A stretch of 64,000 nt of DNA from Warburgia ugandensis. Its lineage: Eukaryota > Streptophyta > Magnoliopsida > Canellales > Canellaceae. A program made the position numbers and the translations under genes. The stretch lies in contig CP141136.1 in assembly GCA_035236585.1 (NCBI GenBank), positions 52,469,136 through 52,533,135 on the forward strand, given 5' to 3'. A model generated the notes under the pieces. The model searched no databases, was not told the DNA's origin, and worked only from the letters and a program-made list of their open reading frames with translations. This document shows positions 52,867-64,000 of this stretch, one piece after another; positions within the stretch are counted from its first letter, which is position 1, and every line of letters begins with the position of its first letter.

Positions 52867-54605
52867 GCCTTGCTCACCAGAAAAGCTAGACCACGCCGAA
52901 GAACAGAGGGAACTGGGGGCTTTTGTATTACTAAGAGAAATAGAGTTCACCGGCGACAACAATAGCTCAGATCTCTAATTCGGCCATCCACCTCACTCTA
53001 CACAAAGGGAGGAGAAAAACCCCTTTGGTTCCACCGTGATTAGAGGAGGGACAATGTTGGATCAAAGAAAATTGCATGCGCAGGAACAGTCACTGAAAAA
53101 ATCCATGAATCACCCCTTCTCTGGCGACGATTAGAGACTACAAACATGTCATAAAGGTAAGATCTCTACATGATCTTCTTGTTTTCCCTTCAAACTGGAG
53201 GAATACTAGTGAATCTAGGGATTTAACTAATTCACCATAAAACAGGGTCAAACAATCGATCTCGTCCATGTTTAATGGACAGAGATCGAAAGGAACTCTG
53301 ATCATCTTGTTTGAGTTCTGATCATCCATCTTGAACTGGGACTAAAATGATCCGACCCGTAGTTTGTGTTAGATTTCAAATGTTTGAACTGAAAGTTTAC
53401 AAATTTTGTAATCGTTGATGATCTAAGATTGATTAGAGCTTCGATCATTTGGTTGCAATTTTGATCAGCCATCCGATCTTTGAAATTCATATTGATTGGA
53501 ATTAACAATCCACATCAATGAGTAAATTGCAGGGGAATTCTTGATCTAGTGTTGGGAATTTATCAATTAGACTTGAATTGAATGAGAAACATGCTCTAAT
53601 AGAAAACAAATCAGACTATCTTGACCATCTGATCAGTTACTACTAGGATTCAGATAAGACAATGATTGATCAATGATCAGACATTGTCATTGCCTTCTTT
53701 GACCCTTGAATTGTTTGAAAATTAAAGAAAAGTTCAAATTAGAATATTAATCTAGTAGACATGAACAACTAAAATGAAGTTGATGGCTAGATCGCAATCA
53801 TATGCAGAAAAATTAACAATCTGGTATGGTTATATGGAATTAAATAGAATTTGATCATCAAATTTAGATTAGAATTGTTATTTAAAGGATATTATGATAG
53901 TTTATGTAATTTAAGGAGATCTGACTGTTGAATCATTGATATGGATAATAAGTTAAGATCTAATAATAATCTAACCATATCTCCGTGTTTGACCTAGGAA
54001 CAGTAATCGTAAAACATCATATTAGGAGAATTTGGCCATTAGATGATGAATTGAATAAGCGATTAACTATTAACCAATGATAAATTGTAAATCTAATAGT
54101 TTTATGTCTTTGAGATGACTTGAATTGTTAAATCACAACGTAAGCGTTGGATGACCTAGAAGTGTATAATTAGACCAAGTAAACCTTTATATCATTGATG
54201 ACTAATGGCTGGTTGGACCTTGAATTACTTCATTTGAGTTCTGATCACTGACTAGAAAAGAAAAACAAACAAATTGACGGACTAGAACATGATTCATTGG
54301 CTAACAAGATTCGATGATTAGAGAAATCAACATCCAACAAGTTTTAACAGGGGGATCATTGGTCTAGAGTAGGGGCGGCAAAATATGACATGACACGATA
54401 ACACGACTCGAACTCAACACGAATTTAGCGGGTTCAGGTTGAGTCTTATTGTGTTCGTGTCATTTTCGGGTGACCCCTAAAATGACACGCCAAAAATCGT
54501 GTCGTGTTCGAGTCAATCAATTTGACCCATCGTGTCGACTTGTTTGACACGCGACCTATTTACTCATCACCTTGATACGATTCTAACCTATGGAATGGTT
54601 GAAAC

Positions 54606-54790
54606 TATAGGACGGTTCCTCAAGAATTGTCTTATATTACTCATGTAATATAGGATGGTTCCTGAAGAACCGTCCTATATTTCAAGAACCGTCCTCTATT
54701 GCTAGTTATATAGGATGGTTCTTTATGAACCGTCCTATATTACTCAAGTTATGTAGGACGGTTCCTGAAGAACCGTCAAACCGTCCTATA
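54606..54790. repeat. Left hairpin array of hAT-2
   Basis: About four to five AGGACGGTTCCTCAAGAA-type palindromes, some with one arm decayed (GGATGGTT, AATTGTC). It is shorter than the nine-unit array of hAT-1, showing that array length changes between copies. Confidence 0.85.
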
Positions 54791-57700
54791 TGACTAAAAA
54801 ATAGATTAAATGCTAAAAATCATTAATACATGAAGATTCAAGCATGAATAAGCTATATATGTGGATAAGAATAGGTATTAACTAATAAATATAAAAAAGA
54901 ACATTTTTTTTCCTAATTTTCGTAACTTATTCTTTTAGATAATTAAAAAATAACACTAAATTACAAAAGAAGAAGAAGAAGAAGATGATGAAAACATTAT
55001 CACACATGAATACACAACATGGGAAAGCTCTATATGTAGATAGAAATACGTTCAATGAAGAAATACAAAAAAACAACGACTTTTTTTTTTTTTTTTTTAA
55101 CTGATTTTTTCAGAATAACAGTAAAAAACTTAAAAACAAACTCAAATCTAGAGCAAAGAAGTATAAAACTCAAATGGAATGTTTCTTATACACAGAACTA
55201 AAACCCATCAAGATCTATGGAAAATAGTTAACAAAAAACAAAAAAATTGAAAAAAATATAGATTGTAAAATTCATAAATACATACCTTTTTTTGCTTAGA
55301 TCTATGAAAGATTGAAGAGGAATGGTCGTTTTCACCTTCTCAGACTAAAACCCATCAAGATCTATGGAAAATAGTTAACAAAAAACAAAAAATTAAAAAA
55401 AAAAGGTACTGGTTTTTACGTTTTTTTATAGAACTATATACAGATTGTAAAATTCGTAAATACATACCTTATTTTGCTTAGATCTGTGAAAGATTGAAGA
55501 AGAATGGTCGTTTTCACCTTCTCAGTAGTTTGGACTGTTGGAAGATTGAAAATTTGAAATTAGGGCTGATCAAGGTGAAAAACGATATATAGAACAATAT
55601 AACTGTCCTATAATATATATAACAATATAGGAAGGTTTTTAAATAACCATCCTATAATATATATATATATATAATGAAATATAGGACGGTTTTTTTATAA
55701 TCGTCCTATAAGTTATATAGGACGGTTATTTTATTTATTAGAAAGGTATAGGACGGTTGTTGACATGTTGTTGCATAACCGTCGTATAAGCTGTAAAAGT
55801 TATGTATTTAATTAATCTTAGTTGAGGATGTGCTTAAATAAAAATAATTATTAAGTATAGAGTAAAGAAAGAGTTATGTAATTAACTCATCTTAATTTTC
55901 TTAAGGATGAGCTTAAAAAGACAGGGCATATATGTAATTAACTCATCTCAGTTGAGGATGACTGGATGAGTAAAGAAAGAGTTATTAATTAATCTTAGTT
56001 GAGGATGTGCTTAAAAAAAAAAAAAAAGTTATTAAGTATAGACTAAAGAAAGAGTTATGTAATTAACTCGTCTTAATTTCCTTAAGGATGAGCTTAAAAT
56101 GACAGAGCATATATGTAATTAACTCATTTCAGTTGAGTATCAGCTTAAAAACAAAGTTATGTAAGTAACTCATACTGTCATACTCAATTCAATAGTTGTT
56201 GAGGTTGATGATGAGTAAAGTAAGTGTTATGTATTCAACTCATCTGATCTCAGTTGAGGATCAGCTTAAAACAGCAAAGTTATGTAAGTAACTCATGCTT
56301 AATTCAAAAGTTGTAGAGGATAAGTAAAGAAAGAGTCATGTAATTAACTCATTAGGTAAGAATGACTGAATGAGAATAGAAACAGTTATGTAATTAACTC
56401 AGTAGCTTGAGAGTTGAGAATGAGTATAGAAAGAGTTATGTAATTATCTCATTAGTGGATAATAAGTATAGGAAGGGTCCAAAGGGAATAGCTATTAGTT
56501 ATGTAATTAACTCATTAGGTGAGGTGAGAATGAGAACAAAGAATAGGAGTTATGTGTTGAATTAACACAAAAGCTTATCAAGAGAGAATTAGAGAGATAT
56601 TGATATGATAACTTTGGTGAAACTAGAATTAATTATGGATTGTGGTCTATACTCTATAGTGAAAAAAGTGGCATTGATGGTAAAATGAATAATAATCATG
56701 AGAGAAAAAAAAAACACAAATGTTAAATGATATTACTAAGGGAGTTACTTAATTTTACTCTACATGGATCAATGGATCATGGATAAATGAGTTATTCCCA
56801 ATCTATTATCATCAATTGGGAGTTAGAAATGAGAAACGAGTATTAAGTTATATGAGTTGGATACATGATAGTTATGAATTTGATGAAAAAGAGATATATT
56901 AGATCAACTGGTAATGACATGTGAAATTAACATAAGAAAATCATTAGCATTTATAATTTTATACAATATATGACAATTAGTTAGTCTCTCACTTCTACTT
57001 GTACAAGTTACAAAACTTGGTTAACTAATTTTCTACTAAGTGTAATTTGTACGTTTGTAACTGACAATGTGTAGCTAATTTTAAAATGGTTGATAAGAAA
57101 ATTAAAGACAGTGTGTAGGTGTAGGTAAGTCTTAGGTTATAAGTTATAACTTATATGTATAACAAACAACCGGCCCAGCAGGGACTTTAGCATAATAAGA
57201 CTTCAAATTCAATTGGATAATTGGATTTGGGCTTACTTACATATAAAAAGACAAAACAATTGCCTTAGACTAGATTGACTTAGTAGACTTAGATAATTAT
57301 TAATTAGTTAAACCTTTATTTTTTCAATTTTCATTTTGTTTTCCCACCACTACAAGGGGGGCCCACCATTGAATCTAACATCAAGGACTCAAAATATTTG
57401 ACAAATGATTAAAGTGTAAGTTTCATTAACTCCAGTTGCCACGTGCCAGTTTGGAATTGGAGGAAAGGGGGCTATCTGTCCCTGTCATGCAGGCCGGCGC
57501 ATAGGCTAGGCCATTTGCCGGCATAGGCAGACTAGTCACTGGAAGTCTGACACTTCATAACCATCCTATATAGTTTAGTTAATTACAGGATGGTTATGAA
57601 GTAACCGTCCTATATAGTTCAATAAACTATAGGACGATTAGTTTATAACTGTCCTATAATTTAACTATATAGGACGGTTACATCATAATTGTCCTATATA

Positions 57701-57869
57701 GTTGACATAATACACTAATGGATAAAGGCATAAGTGGGGCTAGGCTTTGGTGATCAAAACCATTCATGTGCAAGACCATGACTAGGAAATCTTATCTGTT
57801 GACTGATGCTAGCCTTTTGCAATTCTAAGTTTTAAATGGAAAGCTGAAAACTTTTGAACAGAACTTAAC

Positions 57870-57912
<43 letters not shown>

Positions 57913-58187
57913 ATTAATCTACGAAAAAGGCAATGGGATGCCACAACATGGTCACTTAATTCGTTGCTTCTATTCCTCATTTATTTGGTCTTTACGTTAC
58001 ATTAATTGTTTGGAGCAGCACCGTATTGTCTTGATCCACATGGTGGGAAATGCGAACATGTACGTAGCAATGTTCATTGAAGACTTAAGGCTGGGCCCCC
58101 CTTTTACACCGCATAAGATGGAGTTACATTAAACTAGAAAAGCCCAGACCAGCAATGCGAGGGAGTCGATCCCTTGTAGGACATGGA
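57701..58187. other. Segment unique to hAT-2
   Basis: This 0.49 kb lies within the right hairpin zone and has no counterpart in hAT-1. It includes a GA tract (57872-57909) and an open frame of 64 codons (57938-58132) with no recognised family. The hairpin array stops at its left edge and resumes at its right edge. It may be an insertion of another element or captured host DNA. No flanking duplication was obvious. Confidence 0.6.
57872..57909. repeat. (GA)n microsatellite in the hAT-2 unique segment
   Basis: A GA tract of about 38 bp, bounded by TTAACGT and TAAATTAATC. It falls in the part of hAT-2 that hAT-1 lacks. Confidence 0.95.
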
Positions 58188-59264
58188 TATAGGACGGTTA
58201 CATCATAACCGTCCTATATAGTAAACATATAGGACGGTTATGATATAACCATCATACGTTTTGTGGCTGGGTTCGTTCCGTTCACTTGGGAGCAGTTTTT
58301 CACTAAGTCGTGATAGAAAATAGAGTTGTTTCATGTCGTGTCATGTATCCAACACGACTCAGTCAATTAATCGTGTTACACAGGTCGTGTCGTGTCATTT
58401 TTTTAAGAACTGGGTCATGTACGAGTCATAGGTTTTTGACACGACTATTAATCGTGTCGTGTTGGTGTCGACCCATAACTCTAATCGTGTCGTGTTTGTG
58501 TCGCTACAAACACGACCCGCCAACCCGAATTGCCACTCCTAGTCTAGAGGGTGAATATTAGATTATAAGGGTGATTTGAGCCTTATGAAATGATATTTAA
58601 CATTAAGCAAACAGAGTTTAAATGTGAGAACTAAAAGGAATACAAGTTTTATATTGATTGGCTATTTAGATGCTACTCGATACAAAATGAGGAGATTGAT
58701 TCAAGATAAGTTGTCATTTGAGCTAAGTCGACACAATTGAAATTGAAGGACATCGTAAGAGGTAGGTAATCTGATACTACCAAGTTTTAAATGAACTTCA
58801 AAATGAGAAAATAGTTTGTGGACTATTTCTGGTTCAGAATAGTTTGGTTATCATATCAATTATTTGATACATATGTATGTTATTTGAGCTTATATGATTT
58901 TCATGTAGATTCATGATTTATCATGTGTTCCTTATTTGACATTATTATAATATGAGGCGTGTAAATTGATTTATGATTCTAAGTTCATATTCCATACCTA
59001 ATTTTGAAAGAACAATGTTCAAAGTATTCAAAGATTATGATTTGTATATGCATGATTTCCATACTTTGAAAGGAACGTTGAAGATGCATGGTTTTGCATA
59101 GGGTGTGCATGTCATGTGATACGATTTTGAGATGTATGAATATGAATACAAACTAATTTAACTATTGAGCCATACTTTGAAATGAATATTTGAGATACAT
59201 GGTTTTACATAAAGTATACACACTATCTTATATGATTTAAGGTGTATGATGTTAATCTTTTGGT

Positions 59265-59610
59265 GGTGATTGCCCATTGGTTAGTCCATGTGCATGTGTT
59301 GCAAAGGGACCATTGTTTAGTTTCCTTACATGTGTTGCAAAGGGACCATTGTTTAGTTCGCTTACATGTGTTGCAGTGAGACCATTGGTTAGTCTACCTA
59401 CATGTGTTGCAAAGGGACAATTGGTCATGTTTTGCAAATGGACCATTTGTTAGTTTGCCTGCATGTGCTGCCAAGGGACATTTGGCTGAGTTCGCCTATC
59501 TATGTGCACAAAAGACTATTGGTTAATCACCTTGCATAAGTGCAAAACGACTTAGTAATTTGCCCAATATGGTTCATCTACCTGACATGTGTTGTCAAAA
59601 GACATTTTGT
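59265..59610 (+). repeat. About 36-bp minisatellite in element E
   Basis: Roughly eight to nine units based on CCATTGGTTAGTCTACCT plus ACATGTGTTGCAAAGGGA. Central units are well conserved and the outer ones increasingly diverged, as in arrays that expand from the middle. The minus-strand frame reads as a repeated peptide and is an artefact. Confidence 0.88.
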
Positions 59611-61008
59611 GGCATTTGTTTTACTATTCATGATTTGTTTTTACATGAAGAACTGGTTATTTAAAATACAATACATTTGGTGGATAAAATAGTTGAGGTG
59701 CATATCTTACTTGATTTGTCAAGTATGATGCAGATTTTGTGGATGATATACATCCATATGTGTGCTTATGATGCATTTCATGTGATGGCTTGTGGCCAAG
59801 TGATTTTATCAATAGGAAAACCTTTTCTTCAAATCATTGTTTGTGTATGCCATAATTTCAATTTTGTAGTATTAGATTATCTAATGAGAATATTGTATGC
59901 TCATCCTATCATTTTTAATATAGGCTAGCTTGAAAAGAACTAGAAAGGAGATTAAGATTCTAAGAAAACCACTTGATGATTTCAAGAGGATATGAATCGA
60001 GTTAATGTAGATTTTCATTAAGAAACTCAATTTATGTTGACTATTAGGTGATATTTTAATCTTATATGTGATTTAATTTGTAATTAAGATGTGTGTGATG
60101 AGTCCTAGGAATGTTGTATGTCAAATGTATTTGAAAAGGAGATGGAGTCTCCAATTATGTTTAAAATTTAAATGAATGTTTGTCAGCTACATTGCATCAC
60201 ATGTTAAATGTCTTCTGTCCTAAAAATAGAGGAAATCTATTAAATTTTTGGTAGAAATGTAGAGCTTATTTCATCGAGAATCCATGTTTTGAGAAAAGAA
60301 AAGTAATACTCGAGTTTTCAAAAATGAATTTAAAAGAAAAGGATTCTTTCACTATTAGTTGATTTTCAAAAATGATTTTTAATAGAGATTGATCTTGCTA
60401 TGTAAATGTCTTTTGCATTTAAAAAGTATTATAAAAACCGGGGCCGTCACACCACTAGGCCTTGGAGGAAAGGAACTTGAAGGGAAGATGTGTCATCTGT
60501 AAAAACCTTATATGGATTAAAACAGTAGCTAAGAGCTTGGTTTGGGAGATTCTAAGTTCATGAAGGATAGAGGATATAAACAAAGTCAAGGAGACCACAC
60601 TCTATTAAACATTCGAGAGAAGGTAAAATGGTCATCCTTTTAGACTACGTCAATGATATTATTGTTACTAGAGATGATAATGAGGAAATGGGAGAGTTGA
60701 AGAATAAAATGTCTTAGGAATTTGAAATTAAGGATATTGGAAATCTAAAATATTTCTCAGGCACCGAAGTAGCAAGATCGAATCATGGAATTTTTACCAC
60801 CCAATGAAAATAAGTGTTTGACTTGTTAAATGAGGTTGGAATGCTAGGTGGAAGGCCTATTGGTACTCCCATAGAAGCTAATTTGAAGCTCCAAATTTCT
60901 AAAGAAAATGGAGTAAACAAGGGGAGATATCAAAGGCTAGTTGGAAAATTAATCTACCTATCACATACCAGACCTGATATAGCATTTGATGTTAGCTATG
61001 TGAGCAGA

Positions 61009-61888
61009 CTATGAGGTTAAAGGCGTGCCTAGGCGCAAGTCGACATGTAAGCTCCTGGTAGAGTGCCAGGCACAGAGGAAATGAGGCGCGGTCGCCTAGG
61101 TGCGCGCCTGGGCGCAGCTTTCAGGCGCGCCCCCAAATCCAGGCGTAGACCACTTATCGGTAAAGTATAAACCTCTTTTTTTTATATATATGTTTTTCAC
61201 CTTCCAACCCTAATTTCAATCTTCCAACCTAGTGAGAAGGTGAAAACGACCATTCCTCTTCAATCTTTCACAGATCTAAGCAAAAAAAGGTATGGATTTA
61301 CGAATTTTACTGTGTATACAGTTTCTGTAAAAAACATAAAAACGAGTATTGTTTTTTCAAATTTTTTGTTTTTTGTTAACTATTTTCCATAGATCTTGAT
61401 GGGTTTTAGTTCTATATGTATAAGAAAACATTCCATTTGAGTTTTATACTTCTTTACTCTAGATTTGGGTTTGTTTTTAGGTTTTTTATTGTTTTTTCAA
61501 AAAAATCAGTTACAGAAATAAAAAAAGTCATCGTTTTTTCATATTTCTTCATTGAAACGTATTTCTATCCACATATATAGCTTTCCCATGCTTATGTCTT
61601 CGTGTGTGATAATTTTTTCATCTTTTTTTTGTAATTTAGGGTTATTTTTTTAATTTTTCCAAAAAAAAAGTTACGAAAATTAGGAAAAATTTGTTCTTTT
61701 TATATTTATTAGTTAATACCTATTCTTATCCACATATAGCTTACTCATGCTTGTATCTTCCTGTATGATGTACTTTTCATGCTTTTTTTTTTAAAGCTAA
61801 TTTTTAATTATGAAAAATATAATTTTGTGCCTCAGGCTCTAGGTGCACCCTTTGCGCCTCGGTGCGCCTCATGCCTTTAACTACATAG
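61009..61888 (-). mobile_element. hAT-3: 880-bp MITE-like hAT element
   Basis: It is inserted in the RNase H region of copia G. Its imperfect inverted ends are CTATGAGGTTAAAGGC at the left and the complement of CTATGTAGTTAAAGGC at the right. The 8-bp target duplications TGAGCAGA (61001-61008) and TGAGTAGA (61889-61896) differ at one base. Just inside the ends are GCGCC- and CCTAGGCGC-rich arms. The centre (61196-61790) is the module of hAT-1 and hAT-2 in the opposite orientation, without the internal duplication and without any GGACGGTT hairpins. No coding frame is present. Confidence 0.82.
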
Positions 61889-62864
61889 TGAGTAGATTTA
61901 TGTAATGTCCCAGGAAAGAACACGCTGATGCAGTGAATAGGATCCTAAGATATTTGAAAACATGCCATGGGAAGGGTATTTTGTACGAGAAACAGTAAAG
62001 TATGGATGTAGAAGTCTATAATCATTCAGATTGGTCTGGATCTATTGATGACAAGAGATCTAGGACGGGATATTTTGCCTTCCTAGTTGGAAATTTAGTA
62101 ACATGGAAGAGTAAGAAACAAAATGTTGTCACTCGTTTGAGTACAGAAGCAGAATTTTGAGCCTTAGCAAAAGGATTGGATGAATTGTTGTGGATTAAGT
62201 TGATCCTTAAAGATCTAAAAATAGAACCAATGGGAACATCAAGACTCTACTATAATAATAAATCTACAATATCTTTAGCTCATAATCCGATACAACATGG
62301 TAGGACAAAGCATATTGAAATTGATAGACATTTTATCAAAGAAAAGGTGGAAATCGAGGAAGTAAATATCCTGTATATTCTAACAAAAGAATAGCTAGCA
62401 GATATGCTCACTAAAGGACTTGATATGAAGACATACAGAGCAATTGATAGACAAGCCAGGAATGATTGACATCTATTCTCCAGCTTGAGGAGTGTTGGCA
62501 GGAAGAGTCAAATTAGGGTTATCTAATATTGATTGGGTATTGGTGGCAAGAATCAAATCAGGATTGATTGATTGATTATAAATATAGAAAGCAGGGTTAC
62601 CTAATATTGATTGAGTATTGGTGGCAAGAATCAAACTAGGATTGATTGATTGATTGTATATATAGAAAATCTATATTTGGGATTTACCTAATACTAATTG
62701 ATTGTAAATATAGAAAGTTTCTGTTTAGGAGTTACCTAGAATTTACTAGCAGAATTAGTGCATAAGCTGATTTATGTTTCATGTATAGAGTGGCTGTCCA
62801 GTTTGTATAAATGAGGTTCAACCCTAAAATCCAATACATAAGTTTTTTGCAGTCAATTGTTTCA

Positions 62865-64000
62865 ACTAGACCAAATCAATATCATAAGATTGGATAATAG
62901 GAAATCAAATTGTAGGGAAAAGAATCAAGTACAAACTTTATTAAGGTGGTGTAGCTGAAAGGAGGAGTCACATTCTTGTAGAAGGTAAGGAGCTAGATTA
63001 GCAACCCTAATTTCCCCAAGCCTTGTGGAGTGGGCCTTAAAAATTGGTGTGTATATCCTATACATGGTTCCATCTAAGACAATTCCTAAACACCCTTTGA
63101 GTTATGGAATATCAAGTTTGGGTCATATACAAATACAAGTGATCGACTAAGGCCAAGGTATACAACTTATAAGAGAAATTGAAATTTAGAATGATTGTTA
63201 GATATTTCATTGGCTATAAAAAGGCTAGATCATACACTGGCTAACAACTGTTACTTGAGTCTTTTGAAAGCTCTTTTTGTGTTAACGAGTCAAGTGAGAG
63301 AATATTCAATTTCCTAAAAACGCTTTTGATTTGGCCCTCATTACTACATCATATTCCTTTACTTAATGTTTGAAAACCTAATTTATATGAATAACTAAAA
63401 GAACTAGTGAGAGATTTAAGCATTGGGGTTATACATTCCAACTGGTCCTAATTAGAAGGGTGACACCACATGGTAGACTTGTTTCTTAAGTTTTAGCTTA
63501 CAGGGAAATGTTTGTCAAGATAAAAATGCTTGGGGAAGTCTTAGTATTGCATGTTGTTTTATATTGCCAAGTGAATTACTTTCTATCGTAAAGACCTACT
63601 TATAGTCAATAACCCTGGCTCTTAGTAGTACCTTAGTGGTATCTTATATAAGATCATCCTCTATGGTTTTTTCTCTTCCTCCATGGCATCAAATACTGTT
63701 TTAAATTCTTTCCATTTGTGGCTTTAAAAATAACATACGATCATACCTAATGCTGACATCATATTCAAACTTCATGAGATAATTAGAAGATCTGATGAAA
63801 ATTTTGAGTTTCTTTCTCTAAAGGATCTTTGCAAATCTACTATATCTTCCACATTTTGTAGATTATAAATAGTAGGTTTAATGACACTTAATTTCTCATG
63901 AAGTGGCTGTTCTTAAGTTGGAGTTCCTTGAAAACTAGACCTGTATTTTCTTAAACTCTACCATTTGGCAATTGTTAACCCAACTATTGTTGCCAACTTT
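62865..64000. other. End of copia H and unassigned flank
   Basis: To about 63330 the + strand still shows decayed copia integrase similarity belonging to H. Beyond that, to the window end, I see AT-rich DNA without a recognisable domain, RNA gene or repeat. It may be more of H, since the reverse transcriptase part would be expected next, but I could not recognise it. Confidence 0.45.

Larger units (their letters stand above)
54370..58541. mobile_element. hAT-2: second copy of the hairpin-array hAT family
   Basis: A 4,172-bp element with left end TAGGGGCGGCAA and right end complement TAGGAGTGGCAA, flanked by perfect 8-bp duplications GTCTAGAG (54362-54369 and 58542-58549). It is collinear with hAT-1: CGTGTCGTGT-rich arms, left hairpins (54606-54790), shared module (54795-55585), internal hairpins (55600-55790), AT-rich body, right hairpins (57554-57700 and 58188-58257). 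It has fewer hairpins than hAT-1, lacks the large body duplication, and has a unique 0.49-kb segment at 57701-58187. No transposase is present. It lies in element E, so it is one of the younger insertions. Confidence 0.92.
52293..60451 (+). mobile_element. LTR-type element E, about 4.0 kb, solo, split by hAT-2
   Basis: It is inserted in the reverse transcriptase part of copia G with a near-perfect target duplication CCACC (52288-52292) / CCACT (60452-60456). It starts TATAACATCC and ends GGGGCCGTCACA. Removing hAT-2 and its target duplication leaves about 3.98 kb. No gag or pol was recognised. Its ends and layout match A, B and C, so it is read as a solo LTR of the same broad group. It carries a GA tract near its 5' side and a 36-bp minisatellite near its 3' side. 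Confidence 0.75.
46847..62864 (+). mobile_element. Copia G: Ty1-copia fossil, structurally near complete, with nested insertions
   Basis: It is inserted in H. The 5' LTR is 46847-47436 (TGTTGGCAG to TTGTTTCA, enlarged by an Au SINE and a tandem repeat); a primer-binding-like TTGGTGTCAAAGCAGG follows. Parts in order are gag (about 47536-48450, with a CCHC knuckle), protease (about 50110), GAG-pre-integrase (about 50510), integrase (about 50680-51300), reverse transcriptase (from about 51900, resuming at 60457), RNase H (to about 62394), a purine-rich tract, and the 3' LTR at 62493-62864. It carries insertions of a LINE, element E, hAT-3 and the SINE. It is broken in many places and looks moderately old. 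Confidence 0.85.
26640..63330 (+). mobile_element. Copia H: oldest Ty1-copia fossil of the stack, in three pieces
   Basis: Three + strand pieces read in copia order: a gag zinc-knuckle and protease-side region (about 26640-27181), the start of integrase (about 46700-46846), and the end of integrase (about 62865-63330, including a YFIGY-type motif). The pieces are separated by the insertions F and G. The element is badly decayed, with many breaks. No LTR of its own could be recognised, so both outer borders are open. It is the oldest layer, since everything between 27182 and 62864 lies inside it. Confidence 0.7.

Noticed and set aside
52548-52962. Frames with long Leu-Ser or Arg-Glu runs
   Set aside because: They are translations of the GA microsatellite in element E.
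59252-59446. Repeated peptide frame on the minus strand
   Set aside because: It is produced by the 36-bp minisatellite, whose length keeps the frame open, inside an LTR-type fossil.

Overview
The window is nuclear DNA of a flowering plant. The evidence is an intronless gene for the plant form of the branchpoint-binding splicing factor SF1 (KH, two CCHC knuckles and an RRM), two Au-type SINEs, plant RTE LINEs, Ty1-copia elements, hAT transposons and AT-rich intergenic DNA with long GA/CT tracts. The species cannot be named from the sequence alone.

Layout. 1-7.9 kb is AT-rich intergenic DNA with two GA tracts and an old, strongly diverged tandem repeat field (2.4-3.6 kb). 7.9-8.26 kb is the leader and promoter side of the only well supported host gene, SF1 (8260-10809, + strand). 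Its 3' side holds good splice signals, including a tandemly duplicated stretch in which a 12-nt exon-like segment is bounded by AG and GTAAGG both times. A full-length Au SINE with a perfect 14-bp target duplication lies at 12.35 kb, and a second, unassigned tRNA-type SINE candidate at 15.85 kb. 18029-22626 is a complete non-autonomous hAT element with 8-bp target duplications. It has dense arrays of short hairpins near both ends and no transposase. 22.6-26.6 kb is unassigned DNA with a 42-bp minisatellite.

From about 26.6 kb to at least 63.3 kb the window is one stack of nested insertions. The oldest layer is a Ty1-copia fossil (H, + strand) seen in three pieces. It is interrupted by a reverse-strand copia (F, 27.18 to about 46.5 kb) and a forward-strand copia (G, 46847-62864). 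F is split by a large LTR-type element (C, 29174-42768). C holds an RTE LINE (about 29574-35500), itself split by element A (31198-33980), and another LTR-type element, B (35729-38560). G holds an Au SINE in its 5' LTR, a 5'-truncated RTE LINE (48463-50019), LTR-type element E (52293-60451) and a small hAT element (61009-61888). E is split by a second copy (54370-58541) of the hAT family seen at 18 kb. Target duplications at most junctions give the order of events directly.

The most unusual material is the hAT group. Two 4.2-4.6 kb elements carry some 20 or more short hairpins built on an AGGACGGTT / AACCGTCCT core. They share a roughly 600-750-bp internal module with a third hAT-like element whose ends are quite different. 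Apart from SF1 no host coding gene could be supported; the other short open frames lie in transposons, in repeats, or opposite SF1.
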